A DNA stretch of 64,000 nucleotides from Eudorina sp. 2006-703-Eu-15 (GCA_003117195.1 BDSI01000203.1:82161-146160); one strand, 5' to 3'; counted from the stretch's first letter, positions 12,586 through 26,128 are shown. The notes: generated by a model from the sequence alone, not told the origin. Numbers and translations: made by a program.

Positions 12586-15500
12586 ATGGAGCCACGTGGC
12601 CTTTGCAGAGCGAAGACCAAGAAGATTGCGAAGAAGAATGGCGCCAAAACGTTTCCCCCGGCCGCCACTTCCACCGCCCTCCCGTTAGGGATCATGCTGG
12701 CTGCGCTGGCGCTCGCCGCCTCCCCTGCGGCCGCCTGTCTCGACAACTGCTCGGCCAAGTACGAGCCCGTGTGCTGCAACGGTCGCATGTGGTACAACCC
12801 GTGCTACATGCTGTGTCAGTTCCCCAACGTGACGATGTACGAAGCCTGCCCCTCGCCCCCGGCGCCGCCGCCCCGGCCCGCCTCGGCGTCCAAGCCGCCG
12901 CCCCCGCCGCCGCCGTCGTGTGACCCCTTCACCTACCCGTACGTCACGTCCACGTACACCAGCCCGGGTGATGGCCGTACCTACATGCTGTACGACGTGA
13001 ACGCCGGCTGCATGACGGACTGGAGCACATCGAGGACGCTTTGCCAGCGGCTCGGGTTTGAGCTGGCCCCCTGGGACAGGGATGGGTCGAACGGTGGGTC
13101 CTTGCCCGTGTCCCTTCTTACAGAGGACCCGTCACCGATGGGGTTGATGAGATGAGGCGCCTACGCGCTATCTGGGCCCGTTGGAACACCCGGTCGGGAC
13201 TCGGGTCCACCTTGGCACGGTTCCTACTAACGATGACCCGCGGGACGCACTGTATTATGGATAAAATAGGAGATGGGTGGGTAAGAGCAAGGAACGGGGG
13301 GTCCTTGAGGAGAGCTGGGGGTCTCTGTAGCGGTTGAAAAGGGAGAACTCAACGCATGAATGGGCTCGCTGCTGCTGTGGCTCCGCCCTGCCGGTTCGTT
13401 CCATTCGGCAGCTGAGGCACCACCACCCCCCTGGCCCCTTCCCTTGCTTTGCAGCCGCCATGCAAAAGCTCTGCACCGGCAACCGCTTCACCTGCTGGGC
13501 GGACGGCAACACGCCGCCGGGGCTGTGCCCGCTGATGAGTCAGGAGGGCGCCGTACAGTTTCAGACGTGCGATCAGCGGGTCCGCTTTGTGTGTCGTACA
13601 CCGGGTGAGTGTCGTACATGCCGTGATGCTTGTGAGGAGGCCCCAGGCGAGGCGGAGGGGAGGGGAGGGGGGAGAGCCAGCGCGGGCCGCGGACAATTGA
13701 ATGGGAATACTTATGGGGATATCGGTCCCGGTTCCTCTGCAGAGGCCGCCAACGCCGCCCAGCGCCTCCCCGCGCACCACTCAAGTCGGCCTGCGTTCCC
13801 CGTCACGATATGACAGGGGAATCTCGTACATGTTCGGATGCACCGTACTAGGGTACCTCATGCTACGTCACTTATTAAACTGTTGTCCGACACCACAACT
13901 GCATCCGTGGAGTAGCTCGGCCTCCGTTCCCTGTGCCCCGTACTTCGGCCACTAGCGTACCGCGTACCTCATCCTCCGCCCCGCCTCTTCTTCCGTCCAT
14001 CGTGGACTGCCGGCTTCCGTTGCCCGTCCCAGACCGCAACCCCCGGCCGCCACTGCCGTCGCCGCCGCCGCCGGCCTGCGACCCCTACTCGACGGCGTAC
14101 CGCACCCGCTCCTTCAGCAACCCCCGCGACTGCAAGTCGTACACATTGTACGACCTCTACGCGGCCTGCATGGTGGACTGGTTCACCGCCCGGGACTTCT
14201 GCGACCGACTGGGTCAGGAGCTGGCGCCTTTCAACCAGGATGACGCACGATGTGAGTGACGTGGGTTTGATGTACGGAGACGACTGCCGTACATGTGATG
14301 CCTGGAAGATCCATCCCGGGAGCATATGGCCTTGTTGTGGTGGTGGTAATTTGTTGTTGTTGTTGGTGGTGGTGGTGTGGTGGTTATGGCGGTGGTCTGG
14401 TGGCGGTTGTTTAACTTCGATGAGAACGGAAAGAGCTTGCTGTTCGCACGTCTTGGGTTGAGGTTGATGACATCGCTTTACTTCGGCTGCGACATTTGGA
14501 GCAGCTTAGAAGTACTGTATACACGTGTCTTGTTTTGTCAACTGCCCGGGGGCATCCTTCCCTCGTTGACGCCCTGATCAGGCGCCGATTCAGGGCAGCA
14601 GCAGCGACTGTGTTAACGCCAACACCTGGATCCGAAAATCCAACCTCTGCCACATTTGCATTTACGCGGGTTGATTGAAGAGCGCCTTGGCCGCCTGCTG
14701 AACACGACTCGCAAGTTGCGCGGCCTCCTCCGTTCACCTGGAGATGCACCGTACCCCTCTCGGGCAGTCCTTGCATGGAACACACGTGTGGGGGGCGGGG
14801 GGAAACGAGCACTTTGTACTGCCGTACTCATCAGATCTGCCGTACACTTGCAATCCTCTCCCGCCTCCTCTTCGCAGTCGCCCTCACGGAGCTCTGTGAC
14901 AAGGCCGACTTGACGTGCTGGGCCGGCCCCAAGACCGACCCCACCTACTGCCCTCTGATGGCGGCGGACGGGTCCATCCTCCATCAGGGCTGCCAGCAGG
15001 GCGTACGATGGGTGTGCCGTACAAAGAGTAAGCGTGTCGGATGGTATCACAGCGGCGTTGGGCGCACTTTGTGTTGTACATAGTGATTATGCACTGTGCC
15101 TGCAGGAAAAAGGGTTGTTGTGCTCCTCAGCAGGGAAGCGAGCTGTCAGTAGGGAAGCGAGCTGTCCGTAATTTTCACAGGGTTTAGGATGACCTCGAAT
15201 TTAACCTGACTTGGGGATGGGCTTCTGGGCGAGGGGTGTGGTACGGAGGGGTGTGGTACGGACTACAGAGGGATAGCAACCCGGGCATATCCGGATCCAC
15301 GCCCGGATTCACGTCCAGATTCATGTTCCCAGATGCAGAATCCCGGATCCATTTTCCTCCAAGCGTTGACACCCTGGTTATACTGGTCGTCCTTGCACCC
15401 GCAGCGCCTGACTGTACGGCAGCAGTACCACCATCTCCGTCCATTCTGCCACCGTCGTCCCCGCTGCGGCCGTCGCCTCCCTCTCCGCCGCCGCCGCCGC

Positions 15501-18500
15501 CGCCGCCCTCTCCGCCGCCGTCGCCATCGCCTCCGAAACCCGTACGGAGGCCGTCGCCGCCGCCGTCGCCTCCTCCGCCAGCCACTCCGCCGCCCGGTCC
15601 CCCCTCGCCAAAGGCGCCGAAAAGGCCGAAGCCTATTGCCCCGCAGCCGCCGCTACCTGTCCCTCTGTCGCCGATGCCGCCGGCTCCGAGGCCGCCGTCG
15701 AGGCCGCTGCCGTCGTCGCCGCCACGCTCACCGTCCCCGACAAGACCCCCGCCGCCATCGCCCAAGTCAAACTCACGACCGCCACCCTCGCCACCGTCGC
15801 CGCCGCCACCGCCGCCGTCGCCGCCGCCACCGTCGCCGCCGCCACCGTCTCCACGACCGCCATCGCCGCCGCCACCAACACGATCTCCCCCGCCACCCTC
15901 TCCGCCGCCGCCACCGCCGCCATCGCCACCGCCACCGTCTCGCCCGCCGCCGTCTCCGCCGCCGCCGTCGCCACCGCCGCCATCGCCACCGCCACCGTCT
16001 CGCCCGCCGCCGTCTCCGAAGCCGCCATCCCCACCGCCGCCATCGCCACCGCCACCGTCTCGCCCGCCGCCGTCTCCGAAGCCGCCGTCCCCACCCCCGC
16101 CTGCCCGCTCGCCACCGCCACCGTCGCCGCCACCACCGTCACCGCGGCCGCCATCACCGCCGCCGCCGTCTCCTCCGCCACCCTCACCGCCGCCGCCATC
16201 ACCAACGCCGCCCGCGCCGCCGCCACCAAACCCCCCACCCCCGTCGCCAAACCCACCACCGCCCTCGCCACCTCCGTCACCTCCGCCGCCGTCTACACCG
16301 CCACCGTCTCCAAAGCCACCCTCCCCACCGCCACCGTCACCACCTCCTCCCTCCCCACCGCCACCGTCACCCTCTCCGCCACCGCCGTCGCCGCCGCCGC
16401 CAGTACGACCTCCCCCGCGACCTTCTCCCCCGCCACCACCGCCGCCATCGCCACCGCCACCGTCTCCACCACCGCCGTCTCCGCCGCCACCGCCGCCACC
16501 GTCTCCACCGCCACCTTCTCCACCACCGCCGTCGCCGCCGCCCCCGCCGCCGCGGTCTCCACCACCGCCGTCGCCGCCGCCCCCGTCGCCGCCGCTTCCG
16601 TCGCCGCCGCCGCCAGTACGATCTCCCCTGCCACCCTCTCGGCCGCCACCACCGCCGCCAACCCCACCGCCATCTTCTCCACCACCGCCGTTTCCCCCGC
16701 CACCACCGCCACCGTCTCCACCACCGCCGTCGCCGCCGCCCCCATCGCCGCCGCCCCCGTCGCCGCTGCCGCCAGTACCATCTCCCCCGCCACCCTCTCG
16801 GCCGCCACCACAGCCGCCAACGCCACCACCACCTTCTCCCCCGCCACCACCGCCACCGTCTCCACCACCGCCGTCGCCGCCGCCCCCGTCGCCGCCGCCG
16901 CCAGTACGATCTCCCCCGCCACCCTCTCCGCCGTCACCACCGCCGCCATCGCCACCTCCGCGGCCGCCGCCGCCGCCTTCTCCCCCGCCACCACCGCCAC
17001 CGTCTCCACCACCGCCGTCGCCACCGCCCCCGTCGCCGCCGCCGCCAGTACGATCTCCCCCGCCACCCTCTCCCCCTCCACCACCGCCGCCATCGCCACC
17101 TCCGCGGCCGCCGCCGCCGCCTTCTCCACCACCGCCGTTCCCCCCGCCGCCGTCGCCACCACCACCCTCACGTTCCCCGCCACCGCCGTCGCCGCCGCCG
17201 CCGACTTGCAACCCCTACTCGACGGCGTACCGCACCCGCTCCTTCAGCAACCCGCGCGATTGCAAGTCGTACACATTGTACGACCTGGACGCGGTCTGCA
17301 TGGTGGACTGGTTTACCGCGAGGGACTTCTGCGACCGACTGGGCCAGGAGATGGTGCCGTGCTCGGAGGACGCCGGCAAATGTACGGCTCGTGTCCCTAG
17401 GATGTCTTGACACGCGGATTCTTATGTTGCGTGCTGAAGGCCTCTGGTATTTTCCTCCCATTCGCGCATTGGACGCGCGAGATTTGCCTGTTGGTGGTAA
17501 CTGGATGCTTTGCCTGTTAGAAGAAACGGTCTGGGGGGGGAGGGGCGGTCGGGGGCGGCTGCCCGGGCGCCCACCTCCGCGAATGAAGTGACCCGCGCCC
17601 ATTGCATCGTCCGACCAGCCAGCAGTGTCGACTTTTCGACTTTTCTCACAGCTCCGAAAAGAAAGAACATCTGTCCCCCCCGCCCCCGCTCGCCCCGCCC
17701 CCTCGCCCCGCCACCCCACTCCCACCCGTGGACCGCTGTGCGGCTCAGTCGCCCTCACGGAGCTCTGTGACAAGGCCGACTTGACGTGCTGGGCCGGCCC
17801 CAAGACCGACCCCACCTACTGCCCTCTGATGGCGGCGGACGGGTCCATCCTCCAGCAGGGCTGCCAGCAGGGCGTACGATGGGTGTGCCGTACAAAGAGT
17901 AAGCGCCTCGCACCCTCCTGGTGGTTGGGCTGGGCTTGTTGTCGGGACCCTGCGTGGTGTCTCCTTTGACTTGCGCGTGAGCTTTCGTGCTGCGGCCGGG
18001 GCATCTGCATCTCTTTGTTAATGACCCATCCAGAAAGGTCCAGAGGTAGCAATATGTTATTGGATTGCACTGTCTGCAAGCGTACTTCAATGAATTTTGA
18101 ATGCTTGTGCGTCTGTGTGTGATTTGCAAGAGAAACCCGCGTCTGTGTGTGTGGGAGGCGGGTGTACGAGGGCGGGTGTTGTTCGTTGGAGTGCCGTGCC
18201 CGTGCACAACTCGCCGGCTTGCCGACCATGTCGCATGTCTACACGCAGGCCGGGTGGCGTGCCCCAGCAGTCCGCCGCCCCTGTCACCGCCGCCGCCGTC
18301 ACCGCCATCCCCGCCGCCGCCGTCACCGCCGCCGCCACCACCACCGCCGCAACGCATCGCGACGCCGCCCTCACCCGCGAGTACGTCGGGTGAAGGGAGA
18401 TCGGTCGTTGAATCGGTTGTAGTTCTGTTGCGGCCGTTACGGCACACCTCACAGCCGATCCACGCGGGTGCACATCCAGCCATACAACATGCAGCCACAT

Positions 18501-19940
18501 CCACCGGACCGACCCAACCAACGCAAGGTGGACTCCGGGCGGCGGTCCATTTGCAATGTAACCGTGCCAAGGTGGACCCGGTCTATTGCTCCATTCCCCC
18601 CCCCCCCCGCTCGGGCTCCCCCCGGCGGTGCTCTTTCCGCAGCGGTGGAGCTACGTTGTGGGGCCCCGTTTCCCGATGATCCCTTTCTTGGGGGCTAGCT
18701 GCCGTACTGCCGTACCCCATTCCCGCTGGTTGTTCATTCCTTGTTCATACGGTGACCCTAGCGTCAATGACTAATTGAACGTTGCGGCGTCGATGGTGTT
18801 GTACTATTATTATCATTATTATTATTATCATTAATGATGCTACAGTGGACCCCGCGGGTTGTCGATGACAGCCGTTGTATTGCATGAATGAATGCTCGTT
18901 GTGTTGCCGTTTCTTATCATTCCTGTTTCCGTCGCCGCCCGCAGGCTGCATCGCCGGCTGCGAGCAGCGCTACCCGAACTGGGTGGTGTGGGTGTGTGAC
19001 GAGACGGGCCGCGCGTACGCCAACTGGTGCCATGCCGTGTGTAACGGCTGCACCTGGTACACGCCCTGCTCGGGACCGCCGGGGGGCGGGGGCGGGACGG
19101 GTAAGCGGGGAGGGGCGGGGGCCCGGGGACGGGGGATAAGGCGTGAGGGCGGGTGGGTGGGTGGGTGGGTGGGTGGGTGACTAAGGCATGGCGATTCTGA
19201 GTCGTCAATGCCGTACACATGTACGGCGGCAGCGGTACTGCTAGTCCGCGTGCGTGCTGGCGCACGTCACGCGGCGCTGATTGATCCTGTGTGGTGTGGC
19301 AGTTACGTGACAGCACATCACTTGCACGCACCGTGGGTGAATGAGGGACACGGAAGCGATTGTGTTTCATCTTTCCATGACATTTGAAACGGCGGTGGGT
19401 GTCCGCGCTAACCGCCAACTGTGGAAGGCCCCCAGAGCGTGTCTGCAATTGCGCAACTGGACAAAAAGGTAGTTAGAGGGGCTGAAGGTGCATGAGCGGC
19501 CAGTGCCCCCATCCACCCGTCCACCCTTCCATGCATTAATGCGCCTGCGTGCGTGGTAGCAGCTATATTTCCACCCCTTACTGCCGTACTGTCGTACTTT
19601 CCTTTGCGCCTCAACCGCCGCAGGCGACAATGTGCTCGTCCTCCTTGACGGCGGCTTTGAGTACCGCATGTACACCGTGGACGCGAAGCAGCGCCTGACG
19701 TACGGCGGCGCGTCGTACTATTGCAACACCACCCTGGGTCGCGGCTGGGACTTGGTGCCGTACACGGACCACGCCGGGTATGCCGCCGTACAACAGCTGT
19801 GCAAGGCCAACTCTTTCACGTGCTGGCTGAAGCGGGCTGACGGGGATTCGTACTGTCCCCTGATGGCGGCGGACGGGAGTCTGCAGCTACAGGCGTGCGA
19901 CCAGGATGTACGGTTCGTGTGCCGACGGAAGGCTGCCTAA
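12586..19940 (+). CDS. Large modular ECM protein: four lectin-like domains, two Kazal-like modules and a Ser-Pro rod
   Basis: Nine exons: 12586-13093, 13455-13604, 14033-14251, 14878-15027, 15405-17381, 17749-17898, 18249-18380 (or 18389), 18945-19100 and 19624-19940. They encode 1252 residues, and all eight introns are phase 1. Order: signal peptide or signal anchor with a basic N-region (1-50), Kazal-like module (51-90), Pro-rich linker, lectin-like domain 1 over exons 1-2 (to 219), lectin-like domain 2 over exons 3-4 (to 342), Ser-Pro rod of roughly 540 residues in exon 5, lectin-like domain 3 over exons 5-6 (to 1051), short SPPPP linker (1052-1095), Kazal-like module 2 (1096-1147), and a single-exon lectin-like domain 4 (1148-1252, ending VRFVCRRKAA). 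SPPPP rods are typical of hydroxyproline-rich walls and matrix of volvocine algae, so an extracellular structural lectin is inferred. The start could also be ATG 12463. Domains 2 and 3 are recent duplicates. Confidence 0.86.
15480..17200 (+). repeat. Low-complexity Ser-Pro coding repeat
   Basis: About 1.7 kb of CCGCC/TCTCC-type repeats inside exon 5 of the large lectin gene, encoding SPPPP, SPPPPPPP and VRSPPPP units. The array contains larger imperfect repeats around each VRSPPPP block. Gly-Asp-rich ORFs on the minus strand and an Arg-His-rich ORF on the plus strand across the same bases are shadows of the repeat. Confidence 0.9.
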
Positions 19941-22900
19941 TTAGGAAACGTAAAGGGCAGGCAGGCAACACCGCAGCTTGGGCGTTGGCGGGCCATGCAG
20001 ATTGCTTTTACGATTATTCGTGCAGTTTTGTGTCGTACCGTCGCCTTAGGGTGACCCTCAAAAACACGTACGGCAGTCTCGGGCCATCCTCGGGTTGGGG
20101 CTGCATCTCTCGGGTATTCCTCCAACTCTCTCCCCACACACCAAAACACACACGAACACACACACACAAATACAAATACGCGCCCATTCTTTGGGAGCTG
20201 CATCGCTCGGCATATAGTTGCACTTGCGGGGGCGCGGCCATGCGCTTACTTCGCGAATCACGCACGCCGCCTTGACGACGGACGGACACACACAACCGTC
20301 CATGCTTTGGGAGGAGCTGCATCCATCCGTCTAGTTCTCTATCTCTCCGCCGCCGACCACCATCCTGAGGGAACTTGGGCCCGGCTCTGTCTGCGCACAT
20401 AAGCAACACACACGCCAGCGAGCTACCTCTCCCTTTGCCACGACTAGCTAGTTGAATGAACCTTTCAGCGGACCCCGACGAGTTGCGGGGGGATCCTTGC
20501 CGCGGTGTTGGTCTTGATGTTCATTATACGCCGTCGTCAGGAAGCTAGCGATGCACATGCACGCGTGTCATGGGGGCCGCAATCAGCGCTGTGCCGCAAT
20601 CAGCGCGGCCCACCGGCGTGCTATGCCGCAAGATCGATTACGGCGATGGTGAGTGAGGGGGCGAGCGTTCATGTATGAGTCAGGGCTCCAATGAGCTTTT
20701 TTGATTGTTACTACTACTGGATGGACAGCATTGCGGAGGTCGGGCTAGCGTGGTGGCATTGCGGCTGGGCGGGTGCCTGGGTCAAGCAAGTAGTATGGAT
20801 GATGGTGATAATGGTGATGATGTGGGTGGTGGTGGTGGTGGTGGTGGTGGTGGTGGTGATGATGATGTGGGTGGTGGTGGTGGTGGTGGTGTTTGCTTTG
20901 GGGGGGGGTCCAAGTAACCTTGGGGGGTCCATGGGGAGGATTATTATGGACTGCCGCTCCATTGAGCTCAGATAGATAGACTGGTGGGGGAATGCCGCTG
21001 GCTCCATTGAGACAGTAGGAATGCCGCTCCATCGAGCAATACGATTCTTGTTTAGGTTAGAATCCAGTTGGAACAATATACCGGCGCCACACATGACTCA
21101 TCGGCAGGTGATTCGAGCTGCGGATACAAGATACACGGACGGCGTCGGCCGTCGATCCGTGCTCGCTGCACGGCGCTGCGCTGTTCGCCGTCCTCGTGGC
21201 CGGGCTCGACTGCTTGATATGGGGGCATGCTTCCTTCCCATGCCGGGCGAGGTTGTCAGTTTGGGCAGCGCAGCCCCAGGTGCGCGTCGTACATGTGTAC
21301 GTCGTGAGTGAGTGTCGTGTGTGTATATGTCGTACGTGCATTTTATTTGTCGTACGTGTGTTTGTTTGTTTGCGTGCGCTGCCCTGCCCTGCCCTGCCCT
21401 GCACCGTCCCGACGTCCACCAAGCTTGGACAGACGCACTCTTTAATATGAGTGCGCGCATGCATGCATGTTTCATGGCTGGCGAGGATCGGACACAGTTG
21501 GCGGGATACCGCCGGGGGTTTCATATCCTTCTAGCGGGAGTTCTTTTATATTATCTCTTCTCGTGTTTGAGAATTTTTGAACACTCAAGACGGGCTGCCG
21601 GCCTTCCGATCTCCGGGGTCCGATCTCCCGGGACGGAAGCTGGGATTAGTAATTATTAGTAATCATGACACTGGTATCGTTTAGGATGGTAACAATCGTC
21701 TTGTCGGACGAACCCCTAGGACGGAGTTAGGTCGGTGATGCGGCATTCCGCAGATAGGCAGATAGAGATGGACAGGGTGGTAGCAGCTGTTCGTCGGCGG
21801 GCGTAGGACTCCTCGCGAGTTGGCCCAAGCGCACGCAACTCTGAGCGGCGCTCGCGATGGCGGGCGAGTACGTGGTGAAGGAGCCAGCATCAATCATCCT
21901 CTGACGATGCAGGAGGTTGCTAGAAGCGGCAGGAGGAAGGTGCATTCAGGTGTGCAGGATGCCGAGGAATCATCATGCAGCGCGCCGCGGCGTGGCGCAA
22001 CTCCTGACTGGGTGATGCGGCGTGAGGGGCACACGCGCACACCGCACGTTGCGTGTGTGTGTGTGTGTATGCTGGGACCGAGGGGCGGGCGGGAGGAAAC
22101 CCCCCTCCCTCCCTCCCTCCACGGTCCAGCAACAGCAAACGGGGCCCCGCCCCTCCCGCTGCTAGTGGCACTGTGGCAGTAGCAACCCGCAGGTTGGGAG
22201 GTAGCAGGACCAGAGAGCTGTTATAGCACGCAGTAGCAAGTCAGGAAGGAAGGTGTGTTGTACGGCGTTAGTTGGGTCTTACGCAAGATACAGCATTTCC
22301 ATGTCATCAGTCGTACCGGCAATATCCGATTGATGCATTCCTTGTTTTATTTTTTAACGTTGGGGAGGCGGAGGGTCGGTAATTTAGTCCAGGTAGGAGA
22401 GGCGAACGAAAGCGGACCATGCACATACGGGACAAGGGCGGTCGCGGCGGTCTCGGTGGTCGGGTCAGAGTTGGTCCACATGATGGTGTACCGTGGCATG
22501 GCTGGCGATTTGACATGGCAGGTTCGGAGGAAGTGTCCAGGGACGATTCCGAGGGGCTGTAATACAGCCGCTGTATTGTAAGTCGACCTTTAACAACTCT
22601 GTGAAGGATCATCACCGCGGGGATTTTGTCGTACCGTGTACGGCTTTACGTACGCAGTACGGTTTGGCGCCACCCTCACTTCCAAGTGCTTCTGAGCCCG
22701 CTGTCGCACCCAGCTAGCTGTCCGTCAGGATGGCCTGGTTGGAATAAAGATGAGGAAAACTCGCGGTCCCGTGCGTCCTCGCTCCCACGAGGTGTGTAGT
22801 AGTAACCGTGGACAAGGCGGACCCGAGTCCCGACCGGGTGTTCCAACGGGCCCACACAGCTCGTAGGCGCTCGTAGGAGGTTGTCCCCAAGCGGCCACCA

Positions 22901-23322
22901 GCGAGCACCCTGCCCATCGCGGAACGGCGATCCTGCCTCCATGAGCTTTACGGCATCGGTCTCCAGAGGTCCCCCATGGGCCCCCCCTTGCTCCCCCCCT
23001 ATCGCCGCCCTTGCTTATATGCTCTTTAAAAATTTAAGTTCCGATAAGAGCTACTGGAGGGCCCCAGGGGGCCGTACAAACACCTGCAGGGCCGTACAAA
23101 CACCTTCAGGGCCGCTGTACACACACCAGCAGGCCCGCCCCCTGGCCGCCATGCCGACGCGGCCACTGCCACTGCCCCCGGATGCCACCAACACCCGGGG
23201 ACCCTCCGGAGGAGGCGTGGGACCCTTCGGGGGAGGCATGGGCGGATAGGAAATTGGTAGACACTTCAAACTGCGCTGCTGCCAGAGCGGCCCCTCTCCA
23301 GGCATACATGGGGGGGAGGCGC
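19941..23322. other. Intergenic interval between convergent lectin and P450 genes
   Basis: About 3.4 kb between two 3' ends. It contains a GGT/GAT-rich run (about 20800-20900) that opens Val- or His-rich ORFs, short CA and GT runs, and no supportable coding exon. Confidence 0.55.
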
Positions 23323-26072
23323 TCAAGGCTCCAGGGGGCGGGGTATGAGCACCAAGCCATCCGTGCCCTTCCGGGGGGAGGGCCCCGGGAACATGGTGGC
23401 CTTTCGGAGCAGCCCCGGATCCTCCAGCCGGTAGTCGAAGCGCCGCAGCAGCATCGCCAGCAGCAGCTTGGCCTGCGGGAGGGAGGGCAGTGCGGGGTAT
23501 GGCGGGGTGTTGCGGGGGAGGGGAGGCGAGGGGATGCGGGGTATCGGTTTGGTGCGCTCTCTCGCGGCTTCGCTGTCTTTAGTGGACTGAAGGGTATTGC
23601 GGGGGGGGGGACGCGACGTTGGGGACGTCGGGCGCCAGGGTGGCTGGCAAGGGGAGGAGTGAGACGCGAAGGCACCGGGGGGGAGGGGCGGAAGGAGGTC
23701 ACTGGAGGTGGCGCATGTGGAGTCGCATGGCCCGGGGCCTGTTCGCGTGGTCGAAGCGAACGACGTGCCACACGCGTGTGTGTTATCAAGGAGAAAAGCC
23801 AAACGCGTGTGTGTGTGTGTGTGTGTGCTTACGGGAAGGATGTCCACACGTGTCATCAGCTGGTCCAGGCAGGCCCTTGCCACGCGGCCGGCCGTGCCTC
23901 AACATATGCCCCCCGGGCCCTCCGGAAACGCACGCCCCAGCCGGTGATCCGCCCCAGCCGGTTGCCAGCGAGGACCTGACCCGAACGCGACCCGGCGCTG
24001 CAGGCCAGAAGCACCTCCCCCGCTCCAACTCCCCAACACCACAATTTCCCACGTCCCTCCGTGTGCCCAACTCCAACGAAGCCCACCCCCACACCCGTTG
24101 TCGCCGGGCTGTGTGTGTCTGTTTGGGCCGTTTCCTGTGTGACCCTCAGCCGCACCTCTGCAATGGCCACGTGCCGGCCCGGGCACATGTGGCCTCCGCC
24201 TCCGAACGCGCCGAACTGCCTCGGCCGCGTCTCCTCGCTCAGCCACCGCTCCGGGCGGAACGCCTCCTCGAACCGCTCCTGGTAATCCAGGTGGGCAGGC
24301 AGACCCGTGGGTCCCTCGATGCCGCGCGTCAGCGTCCGCCGCCCCTCCGGGGTACCCAACAGGGCCCCAGCGCCGCCGGCGGCGCCGGACGGCGGCGCCA
24401 CGGCGGTGGTGGCCGTGGCCGTGGCGGTGGCCGTGGCCGATCCGCCGCCGCCGCCTCCGCGTGCCCGGATGGGCTCGGGGACCCGAGGCAGCAGCACGGG
24501 GTCGCAGACGTGCATCAGGTGGGTGCTCCAGAACACCACTCCGCCGCGCGGGATGACGCCGCCGCCGCCGCCGCTGCTGCCGCCGCCGCCGCTGCTGCTG
24601 CCGCTGCCGCCGATCTGGGGGACCCGGAAGTCCGGAGGTCCGGAGGTCCGGAGGTCCGGAGAGAAGGCGGGTGCGGAGGTCGGCGGGTCCGGAGGCCGCA
24701 AAGATGGGGTGATATCAAGGGTCCCACACACCGCCACCCTTCCTCGCACACCCTGCAATGTACAATCCCCTGGCCGCCGCTAGCCGCTCAAAACCGGGAC
24801 GGACCCCAGCGTCAGACGCGTGGCCTGCGCCGACCCGGCCCCTTCCACCAGTCCCAGTAGCCCACCCACCCGCCCACCCACCCCCCACCCAGCCCACCTG
24901 CCCCACCCAGCCCACCTGCCCCGCCCCGCCCACCTGTCCCGCCCGCCCACCTGTCCGCCCAGCCCACCTGCCCCACCCAGCCCACCTGCCCCACCCAGCC
25001 ACCTGCCCCGCCCCGCCCACCTGCCCACCCAATCCACCTGCCCCGCCCGCCCACCTGCCCTGCCCCACCCAGCCCTGCCCCCCAGCCCACCAGGCCCCAG
25101 CCCACCCAGGCCCCCAGCCCACTCCCCCCTCCAGCCCACCTGCACGTCCCGCTTGGCCACTCGGAAGCCCCCCAGGGAGACCGGCATCAGCCGCAGGGTC
25201 TCCTGAGGGGGAGGGGGAGGGGAGGGGGGGAGGGAGGGACGGATGGAGGGTGAAGCGTGGAGGAAGGGACGGATGGAGGGTGAAGCGTGGAGGGAAGGAC
25301 GGATGGAGGGTGAAGCGTGGAGGGAAGGGACGGATGGAGGGTGAAGCGTGGAGGGAAGGGACGGATGGAGGGTGAAGCGTGGAGGGAAGGGACGGATGGA
25401 GGGTGAAGCGTGGAGGGAACGGACGGATGGAGGGTGAAGCGTGGAGGAGGACGAAGGAACCGATGGCGGCTGAAATGTGGGCGTGGGGGAAGGAACCAAT
25501 GGAGGGTGTATTGTGGAGAGGGAGGGGCGACGCATGCGGAATTCGACGCACGCACGCGCATACCCTGGGTGGGTTTCTCATTAAGCACACACCCTGTGAC
25601 GCCTGCATGGACCCCAACGTCAGGCTGGGCCCCGGACCGGCCGCACCCGAGCGCCTCCGCCGCCTCCGCCTCCGCCGCCGCCTCCGCACTCACCTTAACA
25701 ACGGCATCCAGGTACGTCAAATCACTCAGCACGCTGTACGACAGGGACTCCCCGTGTTTGCAAAGGGCCTGCGCGCCGTGCCGAGGCAGCGTCAGGGGAG
25801 TAAGCAGCAACAGCAACCAGGGGCGGGATGCGGGGCTGTGCGTACGCACGGTGTTCTGGCTGCACGCCTGGAGGCGACCGCCCTATGCGCATGATGGTCA
25901 CTTGAAGTGCCGGGGAATCGGAGGCGCGCGGCTGCTCCAAAAGGCGCCCAAGGTACACGACGGATGACCTCCCTGCGGACATCAGCAGGTCTGCGGGGCC
26001 GGAGCTTGTACCAAGTTTGGCAGGCCAACTTGGCCACTGCTCAACCCCGACACACGGGCGGGTTCCTTTGCT

Positions 26073-26128
<56 letters not shown>

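Noticed and set aside
15184..17211. A 675-codon Gly-Asp-rich ORF on the minus strand.
   Set aside because: It is the exact complement of the Ser-Pro coding repeat; the plus frame is fixed by flanking lectin domains and splice phases.
15333..17591. A 752-codon Arg/His-rich ORF on the plus strand, longer than the chosen frame.
   Set aside because: It is a shifted frame of the same repeat, encodes no domain, and overruns the lectin exon and its donor.
20800..20900. Poly-His or poly-Val ORFs on the two strands.
   Set aside because: Encoded by a ggt/gat simple repeat only.
24780..25849. Long Pro-rich and Ser/His-rich ORFs through the P450 introns.
   Set aside because: They lie over tandem repeats; the real P450 exons (25140-25202 and 25694-25768) are short and in defined frames.
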